Positions 45,115-54,788 of a stretch of 64,000 bases of DNA are shown here, one piece after another. The notes under the pieces were generated by a model. The model worked only from the letters and a program-made list of their open reading frames with translations, did not search any database and was not told the DNA's origin. Origin of the DNA: an uncultured Spirochaetaceae bacterium (GTDB lineage Bacteria; Spirochaetota; Spirochaetia; Sphaerochaetales; Sphaerochaetaceae); assembly GCA_944389145.1 (NCBI GenBank), contig CALXLH010000023.1, positions 18,353 through 82,352 of the forward strand, written 5' to 3'. How positions within the stretch are numbered: position 1 is the stretch's first letter; each line of letters begins with the position of its first letter. Made by a program: the position numbers and the translations under genes.

Positions 45115-47148
45115 TTGAGCAAGAAGAACGATAACCACGTGATCCATGACGATTCAGTCGGAACGATGGCTGATGTCGAAGCGGTAATGAAGAAGTATGA
45201 CAGGGAATCGAACATACGCATCTGGGAAGGAATACCGAAGCTTGTCATACACTACCTGATGGCGGCCTTCGCCCTATACTGCATCATCGATGCGATATTC
45301 CTCACCACCCTTCCCGAGATACGCTATTCATTCTTCATGGGCATGATAGTCCTGCTCGGATTCCTCACCTTCCCGATAAGGAAAGGAGTCGAGAGGGTCA
45401 ATCATATCCCCTGGTATGATATAATAATAATGGTCCTCGGAGCCGGTGCGTTCTTCTTCTATGCCGCTAATGCCATGACGGTGATACGGCTTTCGGCGCG
45501 CATAATGGCCAATCCGCTATACATGGCCGTAGGTGCCATAGGAATACTTGCACTCATCGAGCTCTGCCGCCGCTGCGTCGGACTTCCGATACTCTGCGTC
45601 GCCGGCGTGCTCGTGATCTACACCATCATCAACGGGATGAGTACCGGCCTGAGCCTCTCGATGAGCGTGCTTCAGCTTATCAGGACGCTCTTCTATACGA
45701 TGAACGGGATATTCTCCACGCCAGTAGGCGTATGCGTAAAGTATATCGTGATCTTCATAATATTCGGCGCCTTCCTTGAGCGGACGGGAGTCGCGGACTT
45801 CTTCATCCGCTTCGCCAACGCCGCAGTCGGCAGGTTCACTGGAGGACCGGCAAAGGTCGCGGTCGTGGCATCGGCACTTGAGGGAATGGCATCAGGATCA
45901 TCGGTTGCCAATACCGTAGGATCGGGATCGATCACCATCCCGATGATGAAGAAGATGGGATACAGGCCGGAGTTCGCAGCAGCCGTAGAGGCGGCGGCAT
46001 CGACAGGAGGCCAGATAATGCCCCCTATCATGGGAGCTGCGGCCTTCCTCATGGCAGAGTTCACGGGAATCCCATATGGACGCATCGCAGTGATGGCCAT
46101 CCTGCCTGCGATCCTGTATTTCACGGGAATATTCATCGCCGTGCATCTTGAGGCTAAGAAGATGGGCATGAAGGGAATCCCCAAGGATCAGCTTCCTAAG
46201 CCTAGGGAGCTTGCCAAGGAGCTCTATCTCCTGCTGCCCCTGATCGCCCTGATCTACCTTGTCGGCACGAACACATACACGATGGCCTACTCTGCCACGC
46301 TCTCCATCATCGTCGCGATAGTCGTCGGCGTCATCCACAAGATCATCCCTCATATCGGATTCTCCAAGGACGGGGAGGAAGAGGAAGAGGAGGGAGAGAA
46401 GCCTAGCCTCTCATTCTGGTGGATCCTCGATGCCTTCGAAGGCGGAACCAGGGGATCTATAACCGTGGTGGTCGCCTGTGGAATCGCAGGTATCATATCC
46501 GGATGCATAACCGTAACTGGACTTGCCTCGATCCTCCTCGGAGCCATCGTATCGCTCTCGCATGGCTATGTGATCATCGCCCTCGTCCTGACGATGCTCT
46601 GCTGCATCGTCCTGGGAATGGGTGTCCCGACGACTGCCAACTACTGCATAATGGCCGGCGTCTGCGCCCCTATCCTCATCGCGCTCAACGTCGAGACGAT
46701 TGCGGCTCACTTCTTCGTGTTCTACTTCGGCATAGTCGCGGATATAACGCCGCCTGTCGCGCTTGCAGCCTATGCAGGTTCCGCCATAGCGAAATCTGAT
46801 CCGATGAAGACCGGTATCACGGCGACGAAGCTCGCCATCGCCGCATTCATCGTTCCATATGTATTCGCATTCAGCCCTGCGATGCTCTTCGTGAATGTGA
46901 CAAGCATCTTCGAGATCATACAGATCTGCATCAGTGCCCTTGTCGGCATATTCGGAATCGCAGCTGCGCTCAATGGCTACCTCGTCAGGCCGCTTAACAT
47001 GCTGCTCCGCCTCATACTTGCCATAGCAGGCCTATGCATGGTGATACCCGGAACGATAACCGATCTCTTCGGCCTTGTCGTGCTTGTGGCCATCGTGGGC
47101 TATGAGATGGGAATGAAGAAGAAGGATAATCCGACGGCCACGGCCTGA
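45115..47148 (+). CDS. TRAP transporter fused permease, TAXI type
   Basis: A fused 4TM-12TM inner-membrane subunit of 677 residues. The first about 200 residues carry the DctQ-like part; the DctM-like part follows with GAFLERTGVADFFIRFANA, GASSxxNTxxxGxxTIP-like SGSSVANTVGSGSITIPMMK, and ASTGGQIMPPIMGAAAFLMAE. TTG at 45115 is the start because AGGAG lies 7 nt upstream and no ATG comes before codon 18. An acidic loop (EEEEEEGE near 420) is unusual. Uses a Na+ or H+ gradient; works with the receptor encoded just upstream. Confidence 0.95.
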   Translation: MSKKNDNHVIHDDSVGTMADVEAVMKKYDRESNIRIWEGIPKLVIHYLMAAFALYCIIDAIFLTTLPEIRYSFFMGMIVLLGFLTFPIRKGVERVNHIPWYDIIIMVLGAGAFFFYAANAMTVIRLSARIMANPLYMAVGAIGILALIELCRRCVGLPILCVAGVLVIYTIINGMSTGLSLSMSVLQLIRTLFYTMNGIFSTPVGVCVKYIVIFIIFGAFLERTGVADFFIRFANAAVGRFTGGPAKVAVVASALEGMASGSSVANTVGSGSITIPMMKKMGYRPEFAAAVEAAASTGGQIMPPIMGAAAFLMAEFTGIPYGRIAVMAILPAILYFTGIFIAVHLEAKKMGMKGIPKDQLPKPRELAKELYLLLPLIALIYLVGTNTYTMAYSATLSIIVAIVVGVIHKIIPHIGFSKDGEEEEEEGEKPSLSFWWILDAFEGGTRGSITVVVACGIAGIISGCITVTGLASILLGAIVSLSHGYVIIALVLTMLCCIVLGMGVPTTANYCIMAGVCAPILIALNVETIAAHFFVFYFGIVADITPPVALAAYAGSAIAKSDPMKTGITATKLAIAAFIVPYVFAFSPAMLFVNVTSIFEIIQICISALVGIFGIAAALNGYLVRPLNMLLRLILAIAGLCMVIPGTITDLFGLVVLVAIVGYEMGMKKKDNPTATA

Positions 47149-47163
47149 GGATTCCAGGAAAGA

Positions 47164-47191
47164 GGCGCTGGTCATACGATCAGCGCCTTTT
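47164..47191 (+). terminator. Terminator after the TRAP operon
   Basis: Stem GGCGCTGGTC/GATCAGCGCC (47164-47173 with 47178-47187; one G-T pair; loop ATAC) followed by four T. It lies between convergent genes and may also stop hppA transcripts, since the minus side has a short T-rich tail. Confidence 0.8.
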
Positions 47192-47198
47192 CGATCTC

Positions 47199-49274
47199 CT
47201 AGAATATGGAGAAGGCCACGAAGAGCGCGGAACAGAGGGAAGCGGTAAGCGATACGACAGTGATCTGCGTATTGATGGATGGCCCCGCGGTATCCTTGAA
47301 TGGATCGCCGACAGTATCGCCTATGACAGCGCTCTTATGGGCATCGCTACCCTTTCCACCCTCGTTTCCAGCCTCGACGTACTTCTTAGAGTTATCCCAT
47401 AGTCCTCCGGCATTCGACATTAGAAGCGCTATCAGCAGGCCTGATACGATATTCCCCAGCAGGAATCCTCCGATAGCCGACGCTCCTGCTATGAAACCGA
47501 CAACGATCGTCGCCGCGATAGCGGCAAGGCCTGCGGGAATAAGCTCCTTCAGCGCACCGGTCGTGGCTATATCGATGCATCTTCCGTAATCAGGCTCAGC
47601 ATTGCCTTCCTTCAGCCCGCTGATCGTGCTGAACTGGCGATGTATCTCGCTTACCATGCGCTCGGCATTCCTGTCGACGCCTAGGATGAGCATCGCAGAG
47701 AAGAGCGCAGGGACCGACGCACCGATGAGTATGCCGAAGAAGACCTTCGGATCCATGATGTCGAATCCTGTGATAAGAGGCAGTCCCGCCGCCTCAAGCG
47801 CCGCATTCGCCTCTGACATGAAGGCTCCAAGCAGGGATATCACGGTAAGTCCCGCCGCAGATATCGAGAAGCCCTTGGTAACGGCCTTCACGGTGTTTCC
47901 CGCGCTATCCAGCTCATCGGCAACCCTTATCGTATCCTCTCCCAGTCCTCCCATCTCAGCAAGTCCCCTGGCGTTATCCACGATAGGGCCGTATGCGTCA
48001 TTGGAGATTATCATGCCGACGATCGAGAGCATTCCGACTGCAGACATGGCGATGCCGAATATCGCATAGCCAGGCCCTATCGGATCGCACACGAGGTACG
48101 CGACCAGCGCCGATATCGCAATGCCTGCCATGGCGGGAATCGCCGAGATGAATCCATATGAGATACCAGAGAGTATCGTGAATGCCGGGCCGGTGGCGGA
48201 AGCCTTCGCCACGCGCCTGACTATAGGCTTCGTGTCGTCCGTGAAGTAATCAGTGGTGATACCGATCACGACTCCGACGAGAAGGCCTGTAGCCGCCGCG
48301 ATCCAGATCCTCCAGGAGAATCCCTCAAGAAGGAACGTAGCCACTGCGGTAAGCACGAGATACACGGCAGTGGTGACATAGGTAGAGGAATTGAGCGCCC
48401 GCGTAGGATTGCCATCCTTGCCGACCTTGGCAGTCGCGATACCGATCATAGAGGCTATGAGGCCGAGTATCGAATAGCAGAAGACCATCTCGATCGCAGA
48501 GGCGGCATCAGCGAGAGAGAATGCTATCACAAGGGATGAGGCCATCGCCGCCACGTTCGAATCGAAGAGATCGGCCCCCATTCCAGCTACATCCCCCACG
48601 TTGTCCCCGACATTGTCCGCGATGACGGCAGGATTGCGAGGATCATCCTCGGCAATCCCAAGCTCGACCTTTCCCGTAAGATCCGCAGCAACGTCTGCTG
48701 TCTTGGTAAATATGCCTCCACCCGCCTTCGCAAAGAGGGCAAGCGATGATGCGCCGAACGAAAAGCCGAGGAGTATCGTCGGATCGCCTGCTACCATCAG
48801 CACTGCAGCTACGCCAAACAGCGAGCAGCCGACGACAAGCAGGCCCATGACAGCACCGCCCCTGAAGCCTATGAGGAATGCATCCTTCAGCCCATGCTGT
48901 GCCTTCTCAGCCGTACGGCCGTTGGAGAGCGTCGCGACCATGATGCCGATCTTTCCCGCTATCGCAGAAAGAACCGTTCCAGCTATATAGGCAACCACCA
49001 TGAGAAGATTATCTGCGATTCCCCCATGCCAGATAGGCGAAGGAAGGAGCAGGAAGATGATAACGGCCACGACCGAGGCGAATATGGCCAGTATCCTGTA
49101 TTCCCGGCGCATGAAGGTCCGGGCTCCCTCCGCGATGAGCCGCGATACATTCTCTATCCTACTATTCTCTACCCTTTCCCTCTTTACCCAGAGGTAGAGA
49201 TAGAGGGCAAATAAGAACGCAATGACCGCCGTGAGAAACGACAATGAATAGAAAACCGGCAATGAAACAGACAT
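47199..49274 (-). CDS. hppA: K+-independent H+-pumping membrane pyrophosphatase
   Basis: Hydrolyses PPi to pump protons. About 691 residues and 16 membrane helices. Motifs: DVAADLTGKVE with the PPi-binding DDPRNPAVIADNVGDNVGD, and DAHKSAVIGDTVGDPFKDTAG near the C-terminus. The ion-type marker reads GNTVKAVTKGF: Lys at the position that is Ala in K+-dependent enzymes, so this is the K+-independent class. The start at 49274 (MSVSLPVFYS) is chosen because the longer frame starts with polar sequence; no strong ribosome site is seen. Functionally linked to PPDK through PPi. Confidence 0.95.
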   Translation of the reverse strand: MSVSLPVFYSLSFLTAVIAFLFALYLYLWVKRERVENSRIENVSRLIAEGARTFMRREYRILAIFASVVAVIIFLLLPSPIWHGGIADNLLMVVAYIAGTVLSAIAGKIGIMVATLSNGRTAEKAQHGLKDAFLIGFRGGAVMGLLVVGCSLFGVAAVLMVAGDPTILLGFSFGASSLALFAKAGGGIFTKTADVAADLTGKVELGIAEDDPRNPAVIADNVGDNVGDVAGMGADLFDSNVAAMASSLVIAFSLADAASAIEMVFCYSILGLIASMIGIATAKVGKDGNPTRALNSSTYVTTAVYLVLTAVATFLLEGFSWRIWIAAATGLLVGVVIGITTDYFTDDTKPIVRRVAKASATGPAFTILSGISYGFISAIPAMAGIAISALVAYLVCDPIGPGYAIFGIAMSAVGMLSIVGMIISNDAYGPIVDNARGLAEMGGLGEDTIRVADELDSAGNTVKAVTKGFSISAAGLTVISLLGAFMSEANAALEAAGLPLITGFDIMDPKVFFGILIGASVPALFSAMLILGVDRNAERMVSEIHRQFSTISGLKEGNAEPDYGRCIDIATTGALKELIPAGLAAIAATIVVGFIAGASAIGGFLLGNIVSGLLIALLMSNAGGLWDNSKKYVEAGNEGGKGSDAHKSAVIGDTVGDPFKDTAGPSINTQITVVSLTASLCSALFVAFSIF

Positions 49275-49464
49275 CGACACCGTCCCGTTTTGGATTTCAG
49301 GACGCGACAGAATGCCATGCATCCTGATCAATCTCAGTCTAACGCCAGTTTCAGAAGCGGTAAAGCGAAATATCGAGAAGGATAATTTCGGTAAATTAAA
49401 TCAAGTCAGGCAAAAAATGAGATAACGCAAAGCAAGGAAGAAGCCGCCCGAAGGCGGCTGCCCA

Positions 49465-50712
49465 TCATTTATCGAATCCGATATTGAACCGTATCGTGAA
49501 GCCATCAAGGCCATAGTCACCGGCTGTCTCTCCGAACTCCTTCCAGTAGTAGGCCATATCGATCTTGACGGCCCAGAGGTCAAGGCCTGCGCCGAGCGAG
49601 AAGTAGCCCTGGCTCATTCCGGCCCTCAGGTCGAGGAAGCTCAGGAGCCTTATCTCCGCGCCGACGTTCAGGTGCGTAAGGAACGTCCTCAGCCCCACAG
49701 GCTCCTGGAACATGCCCACCCAGTCCACGATATCGACAGCGACCGTCGGACGGAAGAGCGCATTATCCCACTGCCATGCGATGCCGGTATCCAACGACCA
49801 GTCGGACCTGAGTGTGAAGCGCTCGACATCATCGCCGTTTCCAAGCGGATTATCCTGTATGCTCTCGTATCCCGTATGCTGTGCCATATGGAAATCGCCG
49901 TTGAGGTTCCTCGCGACGACGGCGAAGTGAAGGCCATAAGGCATATTGAGATTGAGGCCCACATCCACAGGAAGCGACCATCCTGCCATGATGCTGATAC
50001 CAGAGAACATCTGGGTGAAATCAGGATCGGAGCCGTTGAGCTGGTCGAGTATCCAGTCCTTTCCCATCGCCTCGGAGTAGCCAAGGTAATTGAAGCGCAC
50101 GACAGCTCCGAAGTCGAGGGAGAAATCAAGCGGGAGCTCGAAGCGATGGCCGAAGCCCAACGCAGCAACGGCATTCGCCTCCGCGATCAGGTTGGCATCC
50201 AGCCCGCCGACATCGGCATATGTATGAAGCGAGGTATTGGCGAATACTCCGAATGCAAGGCCGCCAGCCGTGAACGACACGCCTGTATCAAGATCCATCA
50301 GCTTGCCGTTTCCCGCCTTGATAAGCCCAAGCAGGTCGGAAGCGATTCCAGCCATCGAATCACCGCTCTCGCTTCCCATCCCATCGATGATATTATCGAT
50401 AAGGCTCTTCCCGTCCTCTCCCTTGGCAAGGAAGTCATACGGATGATAGAGCGTAAGCTGCAGATACGGCAGCGCAAGCTCGAGCTTTCCCTCGCCCAGC
50501 ACCGCAGGATTGATGAGGAATGCATCGCTGCGGGAAGGAGACGCAAGCCCGGCGCTTCCCATGCCGAGCATCCTCGCGCTCATCGGCATATAAGGCTCGG
50601 TCATAGCATCATAGACATGATTCGTCGCAGGATTCGGATCGAACCCATCAGCGGAGAACGCACCGCACGCTACCGTTACGAACAGGAGGATCGATACGAT
50701 TATCTTCTTCAT
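49465..50712 (-). CDS. Outer-membrane barrel protein (415 aa)
   Basis: A 415-residue exported protein (signal peptide to FSADG). The N-terminal motif SARMLGMGSAGLASPSRSDAFLINPAVLGEG is that of PorV/TraF/FadL-like barrels of Bacteroidetes and spirochaetes, and the rest alternates as membrane strands (LDFGAVVRFNYLGYSEA, LHFAVVARNLNGDF, YFSLGAGLDLWAVKIDMAYY, FTIRFNIGFDK). Its start overlaps the stop of the lipoprotein gene by one base (TGATG-type), so the two are coupled. A 130-nt non-coding gap separates it from hppA. Confidence 0.75.
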   Translation of the reverse strand: MKKIIVSILLFVTVACGAFSADGFDPNPATNHVYDAMTEPYMPMSARMLGMGSAGLASPSRSDAFLINPAVLGEGKLELALPYLQLTLYHPYDFLAKGEDGKSLIDNIIDGMGSESGDSMAGIASDLLGLIKAGNGKLMDLDTGVSFTAGGLAFGVFANTSLHTYADVGGLDANLIAEANAVAALGFGHRFELPLDFSLDFGAVVRFNYLGYSEAMGKDWILDQLNGSDPDFTQMFSGISIMAGWSLPVDVGLNLNMPYGLHFAVVARNLNGDFHMAQHTGYESIQDNPLGNGDDVERFTLRSDWSLDTGIAWQWDNALFRPTVAVDIVDWVGMFQEPVGLRTFLTHLNVGAEIRLLSFLDLRAGMSQGYFSLGAGLDLWAVKIDMAYYWKEFGETAGDYGLDGFTIRFNIGFDK

Positions 50713-51578
50713 CAGTTGCTACCTCCTTCGCTATCCTCAAGACCTGACATTAGCGTATTAAGCAAGGAGGAGATATCCATCTCCTTGAACGCCGAGGAAG
50801 GTGCGACTGCATCTATGACCTGCAATCCCGCATTAGCCTGGTCGATGATTTCGTTGAGAGCATCATTATCGAGGTCATCCTTCATCGCAAACGGATCATC
50901 AGCCGTCGGTTCAAAGACCTGAGGCCCGATCTCATTCACGACCGTGAACAGGGACTGCATGAAGAGAAGGTCGCCATGAGTAGGAGTATAACCGGAATCG
51001 GTTACTTCGAAGATTCCATCAACTGCCATCTCAAGAAGATTGTTCATGACATCTGATTCAGACGAATCATCTCCTGTGCCGCTATCGGGACTCAACGCAT
51101 CCTTTATATCATCTGCAGTATCCTTCCCTGTCATCTTGGAAAGGATGCTCTTGAAGACCTCTGCAGTCCCCTTAGTGGCTGCTATCTTCTCGCTGTCCTC
51201 GGTCGTATCAAGAGGCTTGCTAAGCTGCTTCGTAAGCGCCGCAGACCCCTGAGAAGTACTGGAGGCCACGCCTATCAATGACGCAAGCTCCTGGAAATCC
51301 TCACTGGAGAGAGGAGCAACCACCTTCTCATCCGATAAACCAGCCTCTCCGATGAACTGTCCAAGGTTTATCCCGCCGAGCGTATAATCTGAATCGAATG
51401 CCTGGACGCTATTCTCATCGCTCCACGTCTCATCTATCTTGTCGGTGACGGCATCGATCTTGCCAGGATTGACTCCTGCTATGTTGTCGCCCATCCTCTG
51501 CATGAGCATAGACAGGTCACACGAAACGAGCCCGGCAGCAAGCAGGACCGTCATCAGGATCAGCGTAAGTCTTCTCAT
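50712..51578 (-). CDS. Lipoprotein of unknown function (288 aa)
   Basis: Lipoprotein signal peptide MRRLTLILMTVLLAAGLVSC with Cys20. The mature part is mainly helical and Asp/Ser-rich (KIDAVTDKIDETW, GKDTADDIKDALSPDSGTGDD, AVDGIFEVTDSGYTPTHGDL). Start 51578 is preceded by GGAG at 6 nt; the frame runs further to 51602. No family recognised. First gene of a lipoprotein-barrel pair, the third such pair in the window. The 51603-51700 leader has three TAATACAY repeats but not the 38-bp dyad. Confidence 0.7.
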   Translation of the reverse strand: MRRLTLILMTVLLAAGLVSCDLSMLMQRMGDNIAGVNPGKIDAVTDKIDETWSDENSVQAFDSDYTLGGINLGQFIGEAGLSDEKVVAPLSSEDFQELASLIGVASSTSQGSAALTKQLSKPLDTTEDSEKIAATKGTAEVFKSILSKMTGKDTADDIKDALSPDSGTGDDSSESDVMNNLLEMAVDGIFEVTDSGYTPTHGDLLFMQSLFTVVNEIGPQVFEPTADDPFAMKDDLDNDALNEIIDQANAGLQVIDAVAPSSAFKEMDISSLLNTLMSGLEDSEGGSN

Positions 51579-51668
51579 CATACTCTCCGAGCCTCGGTGC
51601 ATTAATACACGCTATCTACGATACTAATACACAATAATACATAAAGAGGTTACACCGACTGGTGCCAC

Positions 51669-51699
51669 TTGAACAAGACTTGATTTCATGACATATTAT
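51669..51699 (+). promoter_or_regulatory. Possible rpsB operon promoter
   Basis: TTGAAC (51669-51674) and TATTAT (51694-51699) with a 19-bp spacer, about 90 bp before rpsB. The spacer is long, so the call is tentative. Confidence 0.35.
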
Positions 51700-51787
51700 C
51701 CAACGACTGCTTTTATGCAGATTTTCCGCCCGTATGGGTGAGATACAGAGCTGGAGACGCATAGCGTCGAGCGTATGGAGGATTACT

Positions 51788-52672
51788 ATGGCAGTAGTAA
51801 CCATGAAGAGCCTGCTTGAGTCAGGCGTACATTTCGGACATCAGACCAAGAGATGGAATCCGAAGATGGCCCGCTTCATCTTCACCGAGAGGAACGGGAT
51901 TCATATCATTGACCTGCAGAAGACCTCTGCCTGCATCGTCGAGGCATACGAGGCTGTCAGGACACAGGTAAAGAACGGAAAGCAGATCCTGTTCGTCGGC
52001 ACGAAGAAGCAGGCGCAGCAGGCAATCGAGACCGAGGCGAAGAGATGCGGCATGCCGTATGTCTCCAACCGCTGGCTCGGCGGAATGCTCACCAACTTCA
52101 CGACGATCAAGAAGAGCATCGCGAAGCTCAAGAAGATAGAGAGGATGGAGGCTGACGGAACCTTCGCATCCCTTACCAAGAAGGAAGTCGCTCTCTACAC
52201 CAAGGAAAAGAACAAGCTCGAGAAGAACCTCGGCGGCATCAAGGACATGAAGGAGCTTCCAGGAGCGCTCTTCATCATCGATACCAAGAAGGAAGCCCTT
52301 GCGGTAGCAGAGGCAAAGAGGCTCGGCATCCCGGTAATCGCCGTCGTCGATACGAACTGCGATCCTACCGACATCACCTACCCCATCCCGGGCAACGATG
52401 ATGCGATCAGGGCTATCTCCCTCTTCGTAGAGATCATCGCCAACGCCGTAATCGACGCAGACAGCGAGGCTGGCATCCAGATCATCGAGTCCCTTGATGA
52501 CGAGGATGAGGAAGAGGCTATCAACGCAGCTCCGGTAGAGGACAAGGACGAGGCTGCCTCCGATGATGAGGAGGTCGACTACTCCAACTATGTACCAGAG
52601 GAAGAGAACAAGGACGCAGCCGATGAGGCTGATGCGGATGAAGAGGACGAAGAGGACTACTTCACCAAGTAA
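51788..52672 (+). CDS. rpsB: Ribosomal protein uS2 with acidic tail
   Basis: Small-subunit protein at the head-body junction. The 294 residues start [20 protein letters not shown] with GGAGG 6 nt before ATG; the frame extends upstream to 51734 but without a site. Core motifs: [58 protein letters not shown]. From about residue 235 a 58-residue Glu/Asp tail follows (ending EDEEDYFTK), longer than in most bacteria; related tails occur in other spirochaetes. First gene of the rpsB-tsf-frr-uppS-cdsA-dxr-rseP operon. Confidence 0.97.
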   Translation: MAVVTMKSLLESGVHFGHQTKRWNPKMARFIFTERNGIHIIDLQKTSACIVEAYEAVRTQVKNGKQILFVGTKKQAQQAIETEAKRCGMPYVSNRWLGGMLTNFTTIKKSIAKLKKIERMEADGTFASLTKKEVALYTKEKNKLEKNLGGIKDMKELPGALFIIDTKKEALAVAEAKRLGIPVIAVVDTNCDPTDITYPIPGNDDAIRAISLFVEIIANAVIDADSEAGIQIIESLDDEDEEEAINAAPVEDKDEAASDDEEVDYSNYVPEEENKDAADEADADEEDEEDYFTK

Positions 52673-52683
52673 GGAGGAATCAT

Positions 52684-53538
52684 ATGGCTATCAACGCAGC
52701 AGACGTAAAGAAGCTTAGGGATATCACGGGAGCCGGCATGATGGATTGCAAGAAGGCTCTCACGGAAGCCAACGGAGATTTCGCGGCAGCGGAGAAGATC
52801 CTCAAGGAGATGGGACTCGCTGCGGTAGCGAAGCGTCAGGACAGGGCAACCGAGAACGGCCGCGTGTTCGTCAAGAGCGCAAACGGCAAGGCTGTCATCC
52901 TCTCACTCTCCTGCGAGACCGACTTCGTCGCAAAGAACGCGGACTTCGCCAAGCTCGGCGATGATCTCTGCACGGTCATCCTCGAGAAGGGATACACCGA
53001 GATCAACGAGGAGCTTGAGGGCATGGTCAATGCGCTTATCGCCATCATCAAGGAGAACATGCATCTCGTGCGCTTCACCGTTGTCGATGTCACGGCAGAT
53101 GAGTATGCGGCGACCTACATCCATGGAGATGGCGCGGTGGCTGTTCTCGTACTCCTCAAGAGCGACAAGCCAGAGGTGTTCAAGGAAGGCGATGTCGAGG
53201 AGCTTGCACACAACCTCGCTCTCCATGCAGCAGCCTACAAGCCTCAGTTCCTCTCCGACAAGGTCGTGGACAAGGCCTATGAGGAGGAGCAGCTTTCTAT
53301 CTTCCAGAAGCAGGTAGAGGGCGATGAGAAGCTCGCATCGAAGCCGGAGAATGTCCGCCAGGGCATCATCCGCGGCAAGCTCTCCAAGCTCTATAAGGAG
53401 ATCTGCTTCCTCGATCAGGCATATGTCAAGGACGACACGAAGTCCGTCTCCCAGATGCTTGCAGAGACCGGAAAGGCCCATGGAGCCAAGCTCGATATCG
53501 TATCCTACTTCGTCTATCAGGCAGGCGTGAACGCCTAA
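52684..53538 (+). CDS. tsf: Elongation factor Ts
   Basis: Nucleotide exchange factor for EF-Tu. The 284 residues begin AINAADVKKLRDITGAGMMDCKKAL (UBA-like domain, TGAGMMDCK motif) and continue with the core domain LSCETDFVAKNADF, whose Thr-Asp-Phe inserts next to the EF-Tu magnesium site. AGGAG lies 7 nt before the ATG. Normal length; 11 nt after rpsB. Confidence 0.97.
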   Translation: MAINAADVKKLRDITGAGMMDCKKALTEANGDFAAAEKILKEMGLAAVAKRQDRATENGRVFVKSANGKAVILSLSCETDFVAKNADFAKLGDDLCTVILEKGYTEINEELEGMVNALIAIIKENMHLVRFTVVDVTADEYAATYIHGDGAVAVLVLLKSDKPEVFKEGDVEELAHNLALHAAAYKPQFLSDKVVDKAYEEEQLSIFQKQVEGDEKLASKPENVRQGIIRGKLSKLYKEICFLDQAYVKDDTKSVSQMLAETGKAHGAKLDIVSYFVYQAGVNA

Positions 53539-53548
53539 GGAGTCTATG

Positions 53549-54103
53549 ATGCAGAACGTTATCGACAGCTGCGATCAGAAGATGAAGAAGTGCGTACAGG
53601 CACTTGAGAACGAGTTCCAGATGCTCCGCACAGGCAGGGCATCTGCACAGCTCTTCGACAAGCTGAAGGTCGATTACTACGGTGCCGAGACACCGCTTTC
53701 CCAGGTCGCGTCGATCAGCGTGCCTGAGGCAAGGCTCGTAGTCATCCAGCCGTGGGACAAGACAGTCCTTCCAGCGATCGAGAAGGCGATCCAGAAGTCA
53801 GAGCTCGGCCTTAATCCGAACAATGACGGAAAGCTTATCCGCGTCGCGTTCCCACCTCTCACGGAGGACAGGAGGAAGGAGCTTGCGAAGAGCGCCAAGG
53901 CGACTGCAGAGAACTCAAGGGTCGCGGTGCGCAACGTGCGCCGTGATGCGATGGAGGATCTGAAGAAGCTCCAGAAGAACGGCGAGATCAGCGAGGATCA
54001 GCAGAAGGAAGGCGAGCAGAAGATCCAGAAGCTCACCGATGCAGCGATCGCTGAGATCGGCAAGGTCGCCGAGGCTAAAGAGAAGGAGATAATGGAAATA
54101 TAA
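53549..54103 (+). CDS. frr: Ribosome recycling factor
   Basis: Splits post-termination ribosomes together with EF-G. The 184 residues have the three-helix and beta-sandwich plan, with LRTGRASAQLFDKLKVDYYG, AEPVxxPxx-type core PLSQVASISVPEARLVVIQPWD and RVAVRNVRRDA. Two neighbouring ATGs (53546 and 53549) are possible; the second has better spacing to AAGGAG. Directly after tsf. Confidence 0.97.
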   Translation: MQNVIDSCDQKMKKCVQALENEFQMLRTGRASAQLFDKLKVDYYGAETPLSQVASISVPEARLVVIQPWDKTVLPAIEKAIQKSELGLNPNNDGKLIRVAFPPLTEDRRKELAKSAKATAENSRVAVRNVRRDAMEDLKKLQKNGEISEDQQKEGEQKIQKLTDAAIAEIGKVAEAKEKEIMEI

Positions 54104-54104
54104 G

Positions 54105-54788
54105 ATGGGAAAGCTGATGCACCTAGCCTTGATCATGGATGGCAATGGCCGCTGGGCCGAAAGGCGCGGGCTTAGCCGCTCGGAGGGGCATAAGGAAGGA
54201 GCCAGGGTGGCATGCCGTGTCGCCAAGGCCGCCTCAGACAGGGGCATCGGCTATCTCACTCTATACTGCTTCTCGACTGAGAACTGGAAGAGGCCCAAGG
54301 GTGAGGTTGACTCGCTCATGGGTCTTTTCTCTTCAGAGCTTGAGACGATGATCGGACGGCTGGTAGAGAATGGCATAAGGGTCCTTCACCTCGGGCGCCG
54401 CGACAGGCTTCCTGAAATGGTGCTCAGACGGCTGGACCGCGTCGTGTCCGAGACCTCCGGCATGACAGGCATGACGCTTCAGCTGGCGATAGACTACGGC
54501 GGTGAGGATGAGATCCAGAGATGCATCGCGAGGGCCATGCGGAACGGAGAGAAGGAGCTCTCCGTGCCGGTACTTTCCCGCTATGTCGACAACCCATCTA
54601 TCCCCTATCCCGATTTCATCTGCCGCAGCAGCGGAGAAAAACGGCTCTCAGGCTTTCTCATGCTTCAGTCAAGCTATGCAGAAATAGGATTCTATGATAG
54701 ACTTTGGCCTGATTGGGATGAAAGCATGATCGATACGATCATCGCAGACTTCTCAGCAAGGGACAGGAGATACGGGGGCATCAGATGA
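54105..54788 (+). CDS. uppS: Undecaprenyl diphosphate synthase
   Basis: Cis-prenyltransferase that makes the C55 lipid carrier for envelope glycans. The 227 residues include LALIMDGNGRWAERRG with the catalytic Asp, SEGHKEGARV, TLYCFSTENWKRP, and the end SSGEKRLSGFLMLQSSYAEI with FYDRLWPDWDE. Keeping this gene does not prove peptidoglycan synthesis, as other glycans also use the carrier. Overlaps cdsA by 4 nt. Confidence 0.96.
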   Translation: MGKLMHLALIMDGNGRWAERRGLSRSEGHKEGARVACRVAKAASDRGIGYLTLYCFSTENWKRPKGEVDSLMGLFSSELETMIGRLVENGIRVLHLGRRDRLPEMVLRRLDRVVSETSGMTGMTLQLAIDYGGEDEIQRCIARAMRNGEKELSVPVLSRYVDNPSIPYPDFICRSSGEKRLSGFLMLQSSYAEIGFYDRLWPDWDESMIDTIIADFSARDRRYGGIR

